The position numbers and the translations under genes were made by a program. 64,000 nucleotides of DNA from Aminobacter ciceronei. Its GTDB lineage: Bacteria > Pseudomonadota > Alphaproteobacteria > Rhizobiales > Rhizobiaceae. Under the pieces are notes generated by a model. The model saw nothing but the letters and a program-made list of their open reading frames with translations, was not told the DNA's origin and did no database searches. Positions 53,181-61,627 of this stretch are shown here, piece by piece (within the stretch, counting starts at the first letter, position 1; each line of letters opens with the position of its first letter). The stretch spans positions 87,943 through 151,942 of the forward strand of contig NZ_JACJHY010000018.1 in assembly GCF_014138625.1 (NCBI RefSeq), written 5' to 3'.

Positions 53181-54059
53181 ATGTACAACCTCTTCGTATC
53201 GGGATGGGAAGACGAGTGGCAGGGCGATCCATGCGTCCTCGACCTGAGCCGCTGCGTCCGCCACCACGAGTACACCGATGAGGCGATTGCCCAGAAATAC
53301 GGCGCGCTCGACGAGGCGGCGCTCAAAGAACTGACCCGGTTGCCGTCGATCTTTGCCTACGAGGCCGGTCGCAAGCAGGATCCAAAATTCGGGATCATCC
53401 GCGAGGTTACGGTGCGCCGTGGTCAGGTGCGGATCGAATACGAGTTCATCCCGGTCGATCCCTTCCTGGTCGCAGATGATTTCGACGCCCTCAGCTTCGA
53501 GCTCGACATCGGCAATTGGGAGATGAACCGCACGCATTGGGCGGTCAAGGATGTCAACCTCCCCAAGGAACTGCATACCGCCCGGGGCATAGTTCTGCCG
53601 TCATGGACAAGACAGGCCGGGCGGGCGGTCGACATCACCCGCCATAATTTCGAGGTAGGGCTTTCGTTTCCCGGTGAAGCGCGCGGTCTGGTCGAGCAGG
53701 TCGCCCGCGAGCTCGAAGCCCGCATCGGCCCGCATGCCTATTTCTACGACAACAACTATGTCTCCCAGCTTGCGCGTCCTTCCCTCGACACCCTGCTACA
53801 GGACATCTATCGCAACCGATCCAAGCTGATCGTTGTGTTTCTCGGCGAGGACTATCAACGCAAGGACTGGTGCGGCGTCGAGTTTCGGGCCATCCGCGAG
53901 ATCATCATGGCGCGGGAAGATCAGCGTGTCATGTTCGTGCGCGTCGATGAGGGAGCCGTCGATGGTGTGTTTCGCACCGACGGCTATGTCGATGCGCGGC
54001 GCTTCAACCCGGCTGAGATCGCACAGTTCATCGCCGAGCGCGCCGCGCTCATCCCCTAG
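53181..54059 (+). CDS. TIR-domain protein with unassigned N-terminal domain
   Basis: 292 residues. Residues about 155-290 are a TIR domain: HNFEVGLSFPGEARGLVEQV, YFYDNNYVSQLARPSLD, LIVVFLGEDYQRKDWCGVEF with Glu234 at the NADase catalytic position. Residues 1-150 (MYNLFVSGWEDEWQGDPCVL, FGIIREVTVRRGQVRIEYEF) are beta-rich and not recognised. TIR effectors in phage defence consume NAD+. Its place directly behind the ATPase-RloB pair suggests a third component, though it could also be an independent one-gene system. Converges on the XRE gene with overlapping stops. Confidence 0.75.
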   Translation: MYNLFVSGWEDEWQGDPCVLDLSRCVRHHEYTDEAIAQKYGALDEAALKELTRLPSIFAYEAGRKQDPKFGIIREVTVRRGQVRIEYEFIPVDPFLVADDFDALSFELDIGNWEMNRTHWAVKDVNLPKELHTARGIVLPSWTRQAGRAVDITRHNFEVGLSFPGEARGLVEQVARELEARIGPHAYFYDNNYVSQLARPSLDTLLQDIYRNRSKLIVVFLGEDYQRKDWCGVEFRAIREIIMAREDQRVMFVRVDEGAVDGVFRTDGYVDARRFNPAEIAQFIAERAALIP

Positions 54060-54808
54060 GCTGCTGCCATTACGGTCGCGGGCAACGCAACGCACCGCCG
54101 GTCCACCAGCACGTGACGCCGCTTGGGTGCGCCGGGATCGGTGAGCCGGGGCGTCACCGAGACGATCGCGACCTTCCAGTCCGGCAGTCCGGGCTGCGGC
54201 GCGGCCATCACCCCCGACAGCACCGTCAGGCCCCGGCGCTCGAGTTCGGCCACGCAGGCCAGAACATCGTTGTAGAGGTCGCGCCGGCCACGCTCGGACG
54301 GCGTGGAGTCCTCAATCATGTCGGAGAGGATGAAAGATCCGAGATCCAGCCATTCGCCGAGATTGGCGATGTCGGCATCATAAGTGTCGGGCACCTCCGG
54401 CCGATGGATGAGATAGGCTTGGCACTTGGCCGCGTCGCGGATCGCCTTGTGCGTCTTCATCGGCGCCACGGCCACCGGTTCGAGATGGCCATAGGTTTCA
54501 ATCATCTGTTCGGCGGCCATCTCCGGCCCTATCGGCAGGCGCGGGGTTGTGAAAGCACCCCGCTCATAGCCGAGCGCCTGCGCAATGCGATCGAGCGCCT
54601 CGTCGCTCACCTTGTCGCCGCGTTCGACACGCTCGACCGTGGACAGCGAGACGCACGCAAAGTCGGCGAGCGTCGTCGCCTTCCACTGCTTGAGATGCCG
54701 GCCCCAGCGCACCACCATGGCGACGAGTTCGACCGGCGGCGCCGTCGGCACATCGACCGGCTTGTTGGGCAGTTGCTTGATCTTGTCGAGAAGTTCCTGG
54801 GCATTCAT
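54056..54808 (-). CDS. XRE-family regulator
   Basis: 250 residues from ATG 54808 (MNAQELLDKIKQLPN). The helix-turn-helix at about residues 35-80 reads GRHLKQWKATTLADFACVSL, STVERVERGDKVSDEALDRI. The rest (MAAEQMIETYGHLEPVAVAP, DLGSFILSDMIEDSTPSERG) is an unassigned helical domain, possibly for partner or ligand binding. It faces the TIR operon with overlapping stops; whether it regulates that operon or the backbone is not visible. Confidence 0.75.
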   Translation of the reverse strand: MNAQELLDKIKQLPNKPVDVPTAPPVELVAMVVRWGRHLKQWKATTLADFACVSLSTVERVERGDKVSDEALDRIAQALGYERGAFTTPRLPIGPEMAAEQMIETYGHLEPVAVAPMKTHKAIRDAAKCQAYLIHRPEVPDTYDADIANLGEWLDLGSFILSDMIEDSTPSERGRRDLYNDVLACVAELERRGLTVLSGVMAAPQPGLPDWKVAIVSVTPRLTDPGAPKRRHVLVDRRCVALPATVMAAA

Positions 54809-54899
54809 GGAAGAAGTCTCCTTTCGTGCCGACGAACATGCCTCAAGCTTGCCAAACAAAAGAGACCGAAACGCCCTTCACCGAGGACCCGATGCTGGC

Positions 54900-55493
54900 T
54901 CATTGCTTGCCCTCGCGCACCATCTCGACGTCGAGCGAGCCTTCGGGCAATGGGCGCAGCAGCTCGGCCTGCGGCTTCGTCAGATAGAGCCAGGCGGCCC
55001 AGTCATTCGGTCTCAGCACGACGACCTGCCGGTCATGATAGGGCGCGATATCCGGACCCGGCGATGTCGTCAGCATGGTGAAGCTCACCGGCTGATCGCC
55101 CTCTGGCTCCCGCCAGAGCCCCGCGATCGCGAGGAACGGCGCGCCGGTGAGCGTGAAGCGGTGCTTGGTCTTGGGATATTTGGTGCCCGTGAACTCGAAG
55201 AATCCCGACGCCGGGATCAGGCACCGCCCACTGTTTGAGAAATCCCGGCCTTCCGACCGGAAATTGAACACCGGCCCGCCCTTCGGTCGACCGGGAGCGA
55301 AGCTAAAGTTCATCTGCGCCAGCTCGACGCCATTGCCGGCGGCCCGCATCACCGGCGCCATGTCGTTGATCCGCACCATGTCCGACTGCGGCAGGTCGAG
55401 CTCAGTCTGCTGGGTCGGGATACCGAGCTCGAGATCCTGCATCATCCGGGTGTATTCGACCCAGCGGACATGTTGTTCATAGGCGTTGCACAT
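54900..55493 (-). CDS. SRAP (YedK/HMCES-like) abasic-site protein
   Basis: 197 residues from ATG 55493, chosen because the SRAP fold needs Cys2 at the processed N-terminus (MCNAYEQ). Conserved GRCLIPASGFFEF with the active Glu, FNFRSEG and TTSPGPDIAPYHDRQ with the active His are present. SRAP proteins form a covalent link through Cys2 to abasic sites in single-stranded DNA and protect them. On plasmids they are frequent and may shield incoming single-stranded DNA. No clear SOS box was seen in front. Confidence 0.9.
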   Translation of the reverse strand: MCNAYEQHVRWVEYTRMMQDLELGIPTQQTELDLPQSDMVRINDMAPVMRAAGNGVELAQMNFSFAPGRPKGGPVFNFRSEGRDFSNSGRCLIPASGFFEFTGTKYPKTKHRFTLTGAPFLAIAGLWREPEGDQPVSFTMLTTSPGPDIAPYHDRQVVVLRPNDWAAWLYLTKPQAELLRPLPEGSLDVEMVREGKQ

Positions 55494-55624
55494 GCCCAGC
55501 ATCGTGCCACGAAAGGCCGATCAATTCGAGCGGCGCACTCCCTCTTCAGGTTGCCAGGCTTGACCGGTCACCGGCGCCCGGCCTCGAAGCACGCTCACCA
55601 TCGTCCTCAGGACTGCTTCGCCGG

Positions 55625-56119
55625 CTAGGCCGCCGGGGCCTTGCGGGACGATGCGCGTTTCGGTGCCGTCGCGCTCTTCGCCGCACTGCCGCGCCGGGCC
55701 GGAGCGTTGACGCTGTCCCCCTTCTTTCGGCCGAGCCCGAGTTCCTTGGCCACGCGGCTGCGCTGCTCCGAATAGCCAGGGGCGACCATGGGGTAATCAG
55801 AGGGCAGGTTGTAGCGTGCCCGGTACTCCTCGGGTGTCAGGCCATGCCCGAACAGGTGTCGCTTCAGCGTCTTGTACGGCTTGCCATCGATCAGGCTAAC
55901 GATGTGATCCCTCGAGGCGAGGCTCGCCTTCACCGTCACCGCCGGAACCGGCGCCGGCACTGCTGGCGCCTCCGCTGTCTTTTCGCTCTCCGCCAGAGCG
56001 GCTTTGGTCGTGCGGATCAGATCGGCGAGCGCATCGCTCGGCACCGCGTTGTTCGAGACATAGGCGCTCAGCAATTGCACGGTCAGCGTGGTGAGATCGG
56101 GGTTGTCAGCCTCGGGCAT
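55625..56119 (-). CDS. MucR/Ros-family transcriptional regulator, zinc-finger Cys absent
   Basis: 164 residues from ATG 56119, which has GAGGAAAG upstream; two earlier ATGs (56137, 56146) lack a ribosome site. TLTVQLLSAYVSNNAVPSDA at the start and KTLKRHLFGHGLTPEEYRAR plus VAPGYSEQRSRVAKELGLGR are the MucR core. The cysteines that normally open the finger are replaced (SLIDGKPYK), so it may use no zinc, as in some rhizobial homologues. The C-terminal tail is basic and Ala-rich. MucR proteins are H-NS-like silencers of AT-rich, often acquired, DNA. Confidence 0.85.
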   Translation of the reverse strand: MPEADNPDLTTLTVQLLSAYVSNNAVPSDALADLIRTTKAALAESEKTAEAPAVPAPVPAVTVKASLASRDHIVSLIDGKPYKTLKRHLFGHGLTPEEYRARYNLPSDYPMVAPGYSEQRSRVAKELGLGRKKGDSVNAPARRGSAAKSATAPKRASSRKAPAA

Positions 56120-56259
56120 CGGGCTTTCCTCGTTCATTGTCGACATCGACTGCTACGCTCTGCCTCCTGGCACGTCCGAAAACAGAAACGAGATCATCCG
56201 GAAAGTCAAAGCCTCGGCACGAAGAGTGGTGCCTTGTTCTCACTTTACGGCCCGCGGCC

Positions 56260-56748
56260 TCACTGCTTGACGATGCGCCGTGCCGTTGGCCGCACCGTAG
56301 CGCAGGCGGGCGTCCCATCCTTGTCGGTGCCGATGACGGTTGTCTCAATGACGGCTCCCTCATTGGCCGCGCGATCCAGGAGGTCCTGTCCGATGTCGTG
56401 AATGTCGATCTTCATCCGGCGGGACCAGGGCGAGGAGGGTTCACCTGCCAATTGGCCGATGCGAATATAGACAAATCTTCGCACGGGGCCTTCGGGGCGC
56501 ACCTGATCGCCGAAGAACTTGGGGCCAGCACCCACGCGAATCTGGAAATCGAACGAAAGGGCCTCGCCTTCGCGCGAGCGCTTCGGATCGAGCGGTGTGC
56601 CGTCCTTTGCCTGAAGGCTATGCAGCACGCCAACGACCGGCTGTTCGATGACGATCCGCAGATTGACGACGCTCTGATCTGTTCGTGCCACGCGAGTTTC
56701 CACTTCCCGATCGAGACGCTCACATACCATTCGGACGTCGAGATCCAT
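56260..56748 (-). CDS. DUF5990-type hypothetical protein
   Basis: 162 residues. LRIVIEQPVVGVLHSLQAKD, FDFQIRVGAGPKFFGDQVRP and RRFVYIRIGQLAGEP look like a compact beta protein of the DUF5990 type, found sporadically in proteobacteria. No motif points to an enzyme. It is transcribed toward the MucR gene. Confidence 0.55.
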   Translation of the reverse strand: MDLDVRMVCERLDREVETRVARTDQSVVNLRIVIEQPVVGVLHSLQAKDGTPLDPKRSREGEALSFDFQIRVGAGPKFFGDQVRPEGPVRRFVYIRIGQLAGEPSSPWSRRMKIDIHDIGQDLLDRAANEGAVIETTVIGTDKDGTPACATVRPTARRIVKQ

Positions 56749-56911
56749 ACTATGCTGCCCGTGTCAGCTTGAGGTATTGCCGAAGTTGGGCGTCCTCCTG
56801 GCGGAGCCGGGCTGTCGGCACAGCCGAAGCCCCCGCAAGCGGGTCTTCGCCCTGGCGGGCGTCCATCCCTGACGCGGAAGGTGGGGCAACCGGCGAGCGA
56901 GGGGAACGATC

Positions 56912-57184
56912 ATGCTTGCGGCGATCGGGACATGGCTAGAGGGAAGGCGGGCCATCCGCCGGCGCTGGCAGGCTGGCGCCCGCGCCCTCGTCACCGCCGA
57001 CGCGCACAACGCCTACTACGAAGCGCAACGACGCGCCGCTCGCGCCCGGGTTCGTAACGATAGAGCTGCGTTCTATCATTGGGCCAAGGTGGCCGCCGAG
57101 ATCGCCCGGATCGCGCCGCTTGCCGGAATGGACATCGATGTCGTGCGCGCCGTGGTCGCGGAGGAGGAGCGCCGGGGAACCTGA
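56912..57184 (+). CDS. Small conserved plasmid protein
   Basis: 90 residues, helical and Ala/Arg-rich (GARALVTADAHNAYYEAQRR, DRAAFYHWAKVAAEIARIAP). I know no function. It opens the plus-strand backbone module that continues with the Toprim protein; GCGAGGGGAACG before ATG 56912 is a plausible ribosome site. The 200 bases after it (57185-57385) hold no gene, only GC-rich leader sequence. Confidence 0.55.
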   Translation: MLAAIGTWLEGRRAIRRRWQAGARALVTADAHNAYYEAQRRAARARVRNDRAAFYHWAKVAAEIARIAPLAGMDIDVVRAVVAEEERRGT

Positions 57185-57385
57185 CGGGGCTCGCCCTGCC
57201 GCTTGCGCGCTGCGCCCGGCAAGGGAAGCTCTCGCCGCGGCCTGCCTTGATGCGAAACCCGGCACAAACGACGGGTTGCCGGCCGCGCCCTTGCCGGCCT
57301 TGCTCTTCGCGGCCTTCGGGTCCTGCCCTGACTGTGTGGGGCGGGAATCGAATAGAAGGGAGCGCGTCAGGGCGCGCGAGGAAGA

Positions 57386-58339
57386 ATGGAAAAAGCCGAG
57401 CTGGAAGAGCTGAAGGACAAGGTCCCCTGCGCCGCCGTACTGGAGCGTGCCGGGTTCGCGCTCGACCTCAAGGAGAGCACCCGCAAGGCGATCAAATATC
57501 GCCGTGACGCACAGATCATCATCGTCATTCATGAGGGCAAGGGCTGGTTCGATCCGCTCTCTGATGGCAAGGGCGATGTATTCCGCTTGGTCGAGCATCT
57601 CGAGGGCGTGCCCTTCGTCGACGCGATGAACGATGTCGCTGGCCTCGTCGGTTTCGTGCCGTCCGAGCCGGTCTGGCAGCGCGAGTCCCGCGAGCGCGAG
57701 CCGGACCTGTCGATCCCGGAACGCTGGCAGGCCCGTCGCAAGCCGTGGCGCGGGTCGGCGACCTGGCGCTATCTCAGCGAGGGGCGTCATCTTCCCGACC
57801 GCGTCGTCCGGGCCGCCATCGTCTCTAATGTTCTGCGCGAAGGCCCGCATGGCTCGATGTGGGCGGCGCATCTCGATGAAGATGGCGCCGTTACCGGGTG
57901 GGAGGAACGCGGCCCAGCCTGGCGTGGCTTCGCCAACGGCGGCACCAAGGTGCTGTTCCGGCTCGGCCGGCCCGATGCGCTGCGCCTCTGCGTCACGGAG
58001 GCGGCGATCGACGCGATGAGCCTCGCCGCACTCGAAGGTCTGCGCGCCGACACGCTCTATCTCAGCACCGGCGGCGGCTGGTCGCCGGCGACCGAGGCGG
58101 CGATCGGCGCGCTCGTGGCGCGAACCGACGTCCAGCTCGTGGCCGCCACCGACAATAACAAGCAAGGCGACATCTATGCCGACCGGCTCCTGGCGATCGC
58201 GGCCGAGTCAGGCTGCCGCGCCGAGCGGTTGCGTCCTGTGGCGGATGACTGGAACGCCGATCTGAAAATGAGAACGGAGGAAGGAGAGGAGGAGGAAGCA
58301 AACCGAGTGCCGCATGCCCGCCGGTCGCCTCAAGGGTGA
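57386..58339 (+). CDS. DUF3991/Toprim-domain plasmid protein
   Basis: 317 residues, behind GAGGAAGA. The N-terminal DUF3991/zinc-finger-like part (VPCAAVLERAGFALDLKEST, GKGWFDPLSDGKGDVFRLVE) resembles a primase-like CHC2 region without the cysteines. Then comes a Toprim domain: RLCVTEAAIDAMSLAALEGL near 210 and VQLVAATDNNKQGDIYADRL near 250 with the acidic pair. Such proteins sit in the tra/backbone block of rhizobial plasmids and may help DNA processing during transfer. The acidic tail (KMRTEEGEEEEANR) looks added or degenerate. Confidence 0.7.
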   Translation: MEKAELEELKDKVPCAAVLERAGFALDLKESTRKAIKYRRDAQIIIVIHEGKGWFDPLSDGKGDVFRLVEHLEGVPFVDAMNDVAGLVGFVPSEPVWQRESREREPDLSIPERWQARRKPWRGSATWRYLSEGRHLPDRVVRAAIVSNVLREGPHGSMWAAHLDEDGAVTGWEERGPAWRGFANGGTKVLFRLGRPDALRLCVTEAAIDAMSLAALEGLRADTLYLSTGGGWSPATEAAIGALVARTDVQLVAATDNNKQGDIYADRLLAIAAESGCRAERLRPVADDWNADLKMRTEEGEEEEANRVPHARRSPQG

Positions 58340-58482
58340 AGCTTCGCCCGGCGCACGCGCCGGCCCTTGACCCGCCCGGACGGAGAGGCGGCCGCGGGGG
58401 AGGGGTCCGGAAGGGCCGAAGAAGATGGTGATCCATAGGGGATGAACCGCGCTCCGGCCCGAGAATGGCCAGGAGCCTCCCC

Positions 58483-59238
58483 ATGACCCAGTCTTCCATC
58501 CGCAAGATCTATTTCGGCGTTACCGATCGCCGGCAGATGTTCCGCCTCTTCGACCGCCACGCCCAGCGGCCCTATCGCTGGGAGAGCGACGACAGCGCGC
58601 TGTTCGCCGGCGAGTGGTTCGAGATCGCCCGCGCCGAGCACGACTACATGCTCGACCTGCTGCCGCCGCTCTGGATACGCGGCGAGATGTTCGCGATGCG
58701 CGAATTCCTCACCGAGAGCGTCACCAGCGTGTTCTACACGCTGCGCATCGACGGCAGGACGCGCTACTTCCACGCCTATTGCGACCTGGTTCAGTCGCGC
58801 TCGCCGGTCGAGATGCGCGACGCCATTGTCGCGCGCGAATCCTGGCCAGTGAAGGCGATGACGCGGGTCGAGCGCCTCGAGCATGTCTGGAGCACCACCC
58901 ACGATGAGTATCGTGGCTATGCCGGTGAGCGCTTCCTACCCGAGCATCGCGGCAAGCGCACCGTGCTGGTCTATTGCGCGGGACGCACCGAGCTCAAGCT
59001 GCTGGACGACCTGACCGACGAGGAGATCGCGGCCAAGCTGCCGGTGCATCTGAGGCACCTTCCTCTTCCGACATCACCGACGGTCGGCACGCGGCGATCG
59101 ACCTGCGCCTCGTCGATCCCGACAATGACAATGAGCCGGACAACAAGCTCAATGATCTCGTCGCCAATGCGCTTCGCATCTGGCAGGAGACGGCCGGCAG
59201 CGCCTATGTCCGCCCGGACGGCCAGCTGTTCGATCTGA
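58483..59238 (+). CDS. DUF1419 protein, 3' end altered by a deletion junction
   Basis: Read from ATG 58483 (MTQSSIRKIYFGVTDRRQMF), the DUF1419 plan is clear up to about residue 195 (HDYMLDLLPPLWIRGEMFAM; RTVLVYCAGRTELKLLDDLT). Beyond nt 59070 this frame turns into Ser/Thr/Arg-rich out-of-frame sequence of the helicase gene, until a stop at 59238. The native C-terminus has thus been lost or extended by about 55 foreign residues. Function of DUF1419 is unknown; it is a common rhizobial plasmid backbone gene. Confidence 0.65.
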   Translation: MTQSSIRKIYFGVTDRRQMFRLFDRHAQRPYRWESDDSALFAGEWFEIARAEHDYMLDLLPPLWIRGEMFAMREFLTESVTSVFYTLRIDGRTRYFHAYCDLVQSRSPVEMRDAIVARESWPVKAMTRVERLEHVWSTTHDEYRGYAGERFLPEHRGKRTVLVYCAGRTELKLLDDLTDEEIAAKLPVHLRHLPLPTSPTVGTRRSTCASSIPTMTMSRTTSSMISSPMRFASGRRRPAAPMSARTASCSI

Positions 59239-60446
59239 CCGGCGCTGCGCAGATGATCTTCTCCGACCTCGGCACGATCAGTGTCGAGAAGACGCGCGGC
59301 TTCTCGGCTTATCGCTGGATCCGCGACGAGCTGGTGCGTCTCGGTGTGCCAGCGTCCGAGATCGCCTTCATGCAGGATTTCAAGAAGTCGGAGGCCAAGC
59401 AGCGCCTCTTCGGCGACGTCCGCGCAGGCAAGGTCCGCTTCCTGATCGGCTCGTCAGACACGATGGGCACCGGCGTCAATGCCCAGCTCCGGCTCAGGGC
59501 CCTTCACCATCTCGACGTGCCGTGGCTGCCCTCGCAGATCGAGCAGCGCGAAGGACGCATTCTTCGGCAGGGCAACCAGCACGACATTATCGACATCTTC
59601 GCCTATGCCACCGAAGGCTCGATGGACGCCCAGATGTGGCAGAACAATGAGCGCAAGGCTCGCTTCATTGCGGCGGCGCTGTCGGGCGACACGTCGGTGC
59701 GCCGGCTCGAAGACCTCGGTGAGGGACAGGCCAACCAGTTCGCCATGGCCAAGGCGATCGCTTCGGGTGATCCGCGTCTGATGCAGAAGGCCGGGCTCGA
59801 AGCCGACATCGCACGCCTCGAACGGCTGCGGTCCGCGCACCAGGACGACCAGTTCGCCATCCGCCGGCAGGTCCGGGATGCGGAGCGCGATATCGAATAT
59901 TCGACGCGCCGGATCGGCGAGATCGGTCAGGACCTCGCGCGCCTGGTGCCCACCACGGGCGAGGCATTCCGAGTGACGGTCGGCGAGGCGGTGTTCACCG
60001 AGCGCAAGCTCGCCGGCCGGGCCCTGATGACCGAGATCCTCACCCTGGTGCAGCTGCAGCAGTCGGGCGACGTCGTCATCGCCGGCATAGGGGGATTCAA
60101 TCTCGAATATTCCGGCGAGCGCTTCGGCCAGGATGGCTATCGCTATGCCACCATGCTGGTGCGCACCGGAACCAGGACGGAAATCGAGCTGCCCGTCACC
60201 ACTACGCCACTCGGCGCGATCGCCAAACTCGAGCACGTCCTGGCCAGCCTCGACGAAGAACAGGAGCGTGCACGCCACCGGCTCGCAGAAGCCGAGCGGC
60301 GGCTTGCATCATATCGCTCGCGCGAAGGCGGTGCCTTCGCCATTTCCGACGAACTGGCCGCCAAGCGCCGGCACCTCTCCGAGATCGAAGAGTCGCTGGC
60401 GCAGGATATCGACGGCATTCGTGCCCCTGAGGGGCAGGCGGCATAG
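59070..60446 (+). pseudogene. C-terminal remnant of the large plasmid helicase/methylase protein
   Basis: About 455 codons match the end of the giant plasmid-borne helicase usually around 1700 residues long. Recognisable stretches are DLGTISVEKTRGFSAYRWIR, FLIGSSDTMGTGVNAQLRLR and the SF2 motif VI-like SQIEQREGRILRQGNQHDII. A coiled-coil tail with LASLDEEQERARHRLAEAER follows. The frame is open to 58974 but upstream of 59070 it runs across the DUF1419 gene in another frame, and there is no start. The N-terminal methylase and most of the motor are absent, so it is a deletion product and probably not functional. Confidence 0.75.
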
Positions 60447-60743
60447 TGGCCTCTGCCAGCAGAGCCGAGGGGCGTCCCAGAAGGAAGCGGGAGAATGAAA
60501 AAGCAAAATGAATTGCTCGCAGATCGGGTGGTCCGCCGACGCTGGCGCTCAATCGCGCCCGTCGCGATCCCGGCCCGTCATCCTGCGCAGGGCTGAAGAA
60601 GCCCCGCTTGGCCAGCCGGGCAGGGATGCTCGGCCGCAATTGCACCGGCCCGCCCGCTCCGCGGGCCGGAGGGGGTCTTCGGAAAGAAGACGGAAAAGGA
60701 CCGGTGACGAGGCCGCGTCCATACCCCTCCAAGGAGCATTCCC
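60447..60743. promoter_or_regulatory. Leader region before the ParB remnant
   Basis: 297 bases without a gene. It contains the 25-base element at 60589-60613 that recurs at 63146, then GC-rich inverted repeats (CCCGCTCCGCGGG near 60652) and a strong AAGGAG ribosome site at 60731-60736. It looks like a structured 5' untranslated leader. Confidence 0.4.
60589..60613 (+). repeat. 25-base leader element, copy 1
   Basis: AGGGCTGAAGAAGCCC then CGCTTGGCC. The first part folds as GGGCT-GAAGA-AGCCC. Copy 2 at 63146-63170 differs by one base, and a shorter relative (AGGGCCGAAGAAG) lies at 58412-58424. All three are in the untranslated leaders of backbone genes on the same strand. Confidence 0.6.
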
Positions 60744-61059
60744 ATGGAACTGAAGTTTGTCGATCCGCGCTCGCTCAAGGACAATCCCGACAAGGCGCGC
60801 CGCTCCAAGTCCAGCCCGCAGGCTGAAGGACACGCGCGCCGCGCTCGTCGAGCACTTCAAGGAGGGACACTTCGTCCACCCGGCCGCACTGTTCGCTCCC
60901 GATGCGACCAGCCTGACCGAATGGCTGGCGAAGAGCGCCGTCATCGAAGTCGACGAGGATGAGACACCTGAGAGCGAGGACCTCGGTGGCGAAGACCAGA
61001 TAGTCGACGACGATCCCGCCGACGAGTTCGAGGAGGGCTACCGCGACGCCGCCGAGTAG
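60744..61059 (+). pseudogene. ParB-like gene with internal deletion and frameshift
   Basis: The start is intact: AAGGAG, ATG 60744 and MELKFVDPRSLKDNPDKARR, the N-terminus of a large plasmid ParB/Spo0J-like protein. After about 28 residues, near nt 60827, the frame is lost. A second frame resumes with the C-terminus of the same family (LKDTRAALVEHFKEGHFVHP, DATSLTEWLAKSAV) to the stop at 61059. The middle, roughly 500-550 residues in relatives known to me, is gone. The junction sequence is GCAGGCTGAAGG. The original-frame product is only 72 residues. Confidence 0.75.
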
Positions 61060-61089
61060 CCTCCCGCCTTCCTTCTTTCGATCGCCTCT

Positions 61090-61126
61090 GCCGCCGCCGG
61101 TCTCCCCCGGCGGCGGCTTCGTTTTC
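61090..61126 (+). terminator. Intrinsic terminator after the ParB remnant
   Basis: GCCGCCGCCGG (61090-61100) and CCGGCGGCGGC (61107-61117) form a perfect 11-bp stem with a six-base loop, followed by TTCGTTTTC. Confidence 0.8.
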
Positions 61127-61150
61127 AGCCTCACCAAAATGGAGGACAGT

Positions 61151-61627
61151 ATGTCCGCACACACGATCCTCGAGCACGCACCCATCGGCGCGATCGTCGC
61201 CTGGTCCGACGGAACACCGCAGCCGCCGGAACGGCACCACCGAAAGCTCGACGCCTGGACGACCAACAACAGTCAGGGGCGTCTGATCCGCAAGCAGGGC
61301 GTACCTGGCGCCGGCGTCATCGACCCGCATGCGAGCTTCACTCTGCATGAGGCCGACTATGGCGCCGGCGGCGTCATCGCCATCCGCGTGCATCGGACCT
61401 TCTCGCTCGCTTCCAGCCTGAGCTTCGCCATCGTCGAGCGACCGGCCGTGGGATCGGTTCGCGTATTCGACCGCGCCGGCGACCATGCCGAGCTTGTGTA
61501 TCTCGCGCCACACCGCGCTGCGGCGGAGCAATGGCTCTTCGAGCACGGCTATCCCAATGCCGTGCTCGAGGAGGTTTCGCCCGACGAGGCCGCTGCCGAC
61601 GCTGTCGAGGGGAGGGCCGCCGCATGA
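61151..61627 (+). CDS. Conserved plasmid hypothetical protein
   Basis: 158 residues from ATG 61151, since GGAGG at 61141-61145 is its ribosome site and would be destroyed as such if the ATG at 61139 were used. TILEHAPIGAIVAWSDGTPQ, DPHASFTLHEADYGAGGVIA and FDRAGDHAELVYLAPHRAAA give no recognisable enzyme motif. Overlaps the next gene by ATGA, so the three genes 61151-62843 are one operon behind the terminator at 61090. Confidence 0.65.
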   Translation: MSAHTILEHAPIGAIVAWSDGTPQPPERHHRKLDAWTTNNSQGRLIRKQGVPGAGVIDPHASFTLHEADYGAGGVIAIRVHRTFSLASSLSFAIVERPAVGSVRVFDRAGDHAELVYLAPHRAAAEQWLFEHGYPNAVLEEVSPDEAAADAVEGRAAA

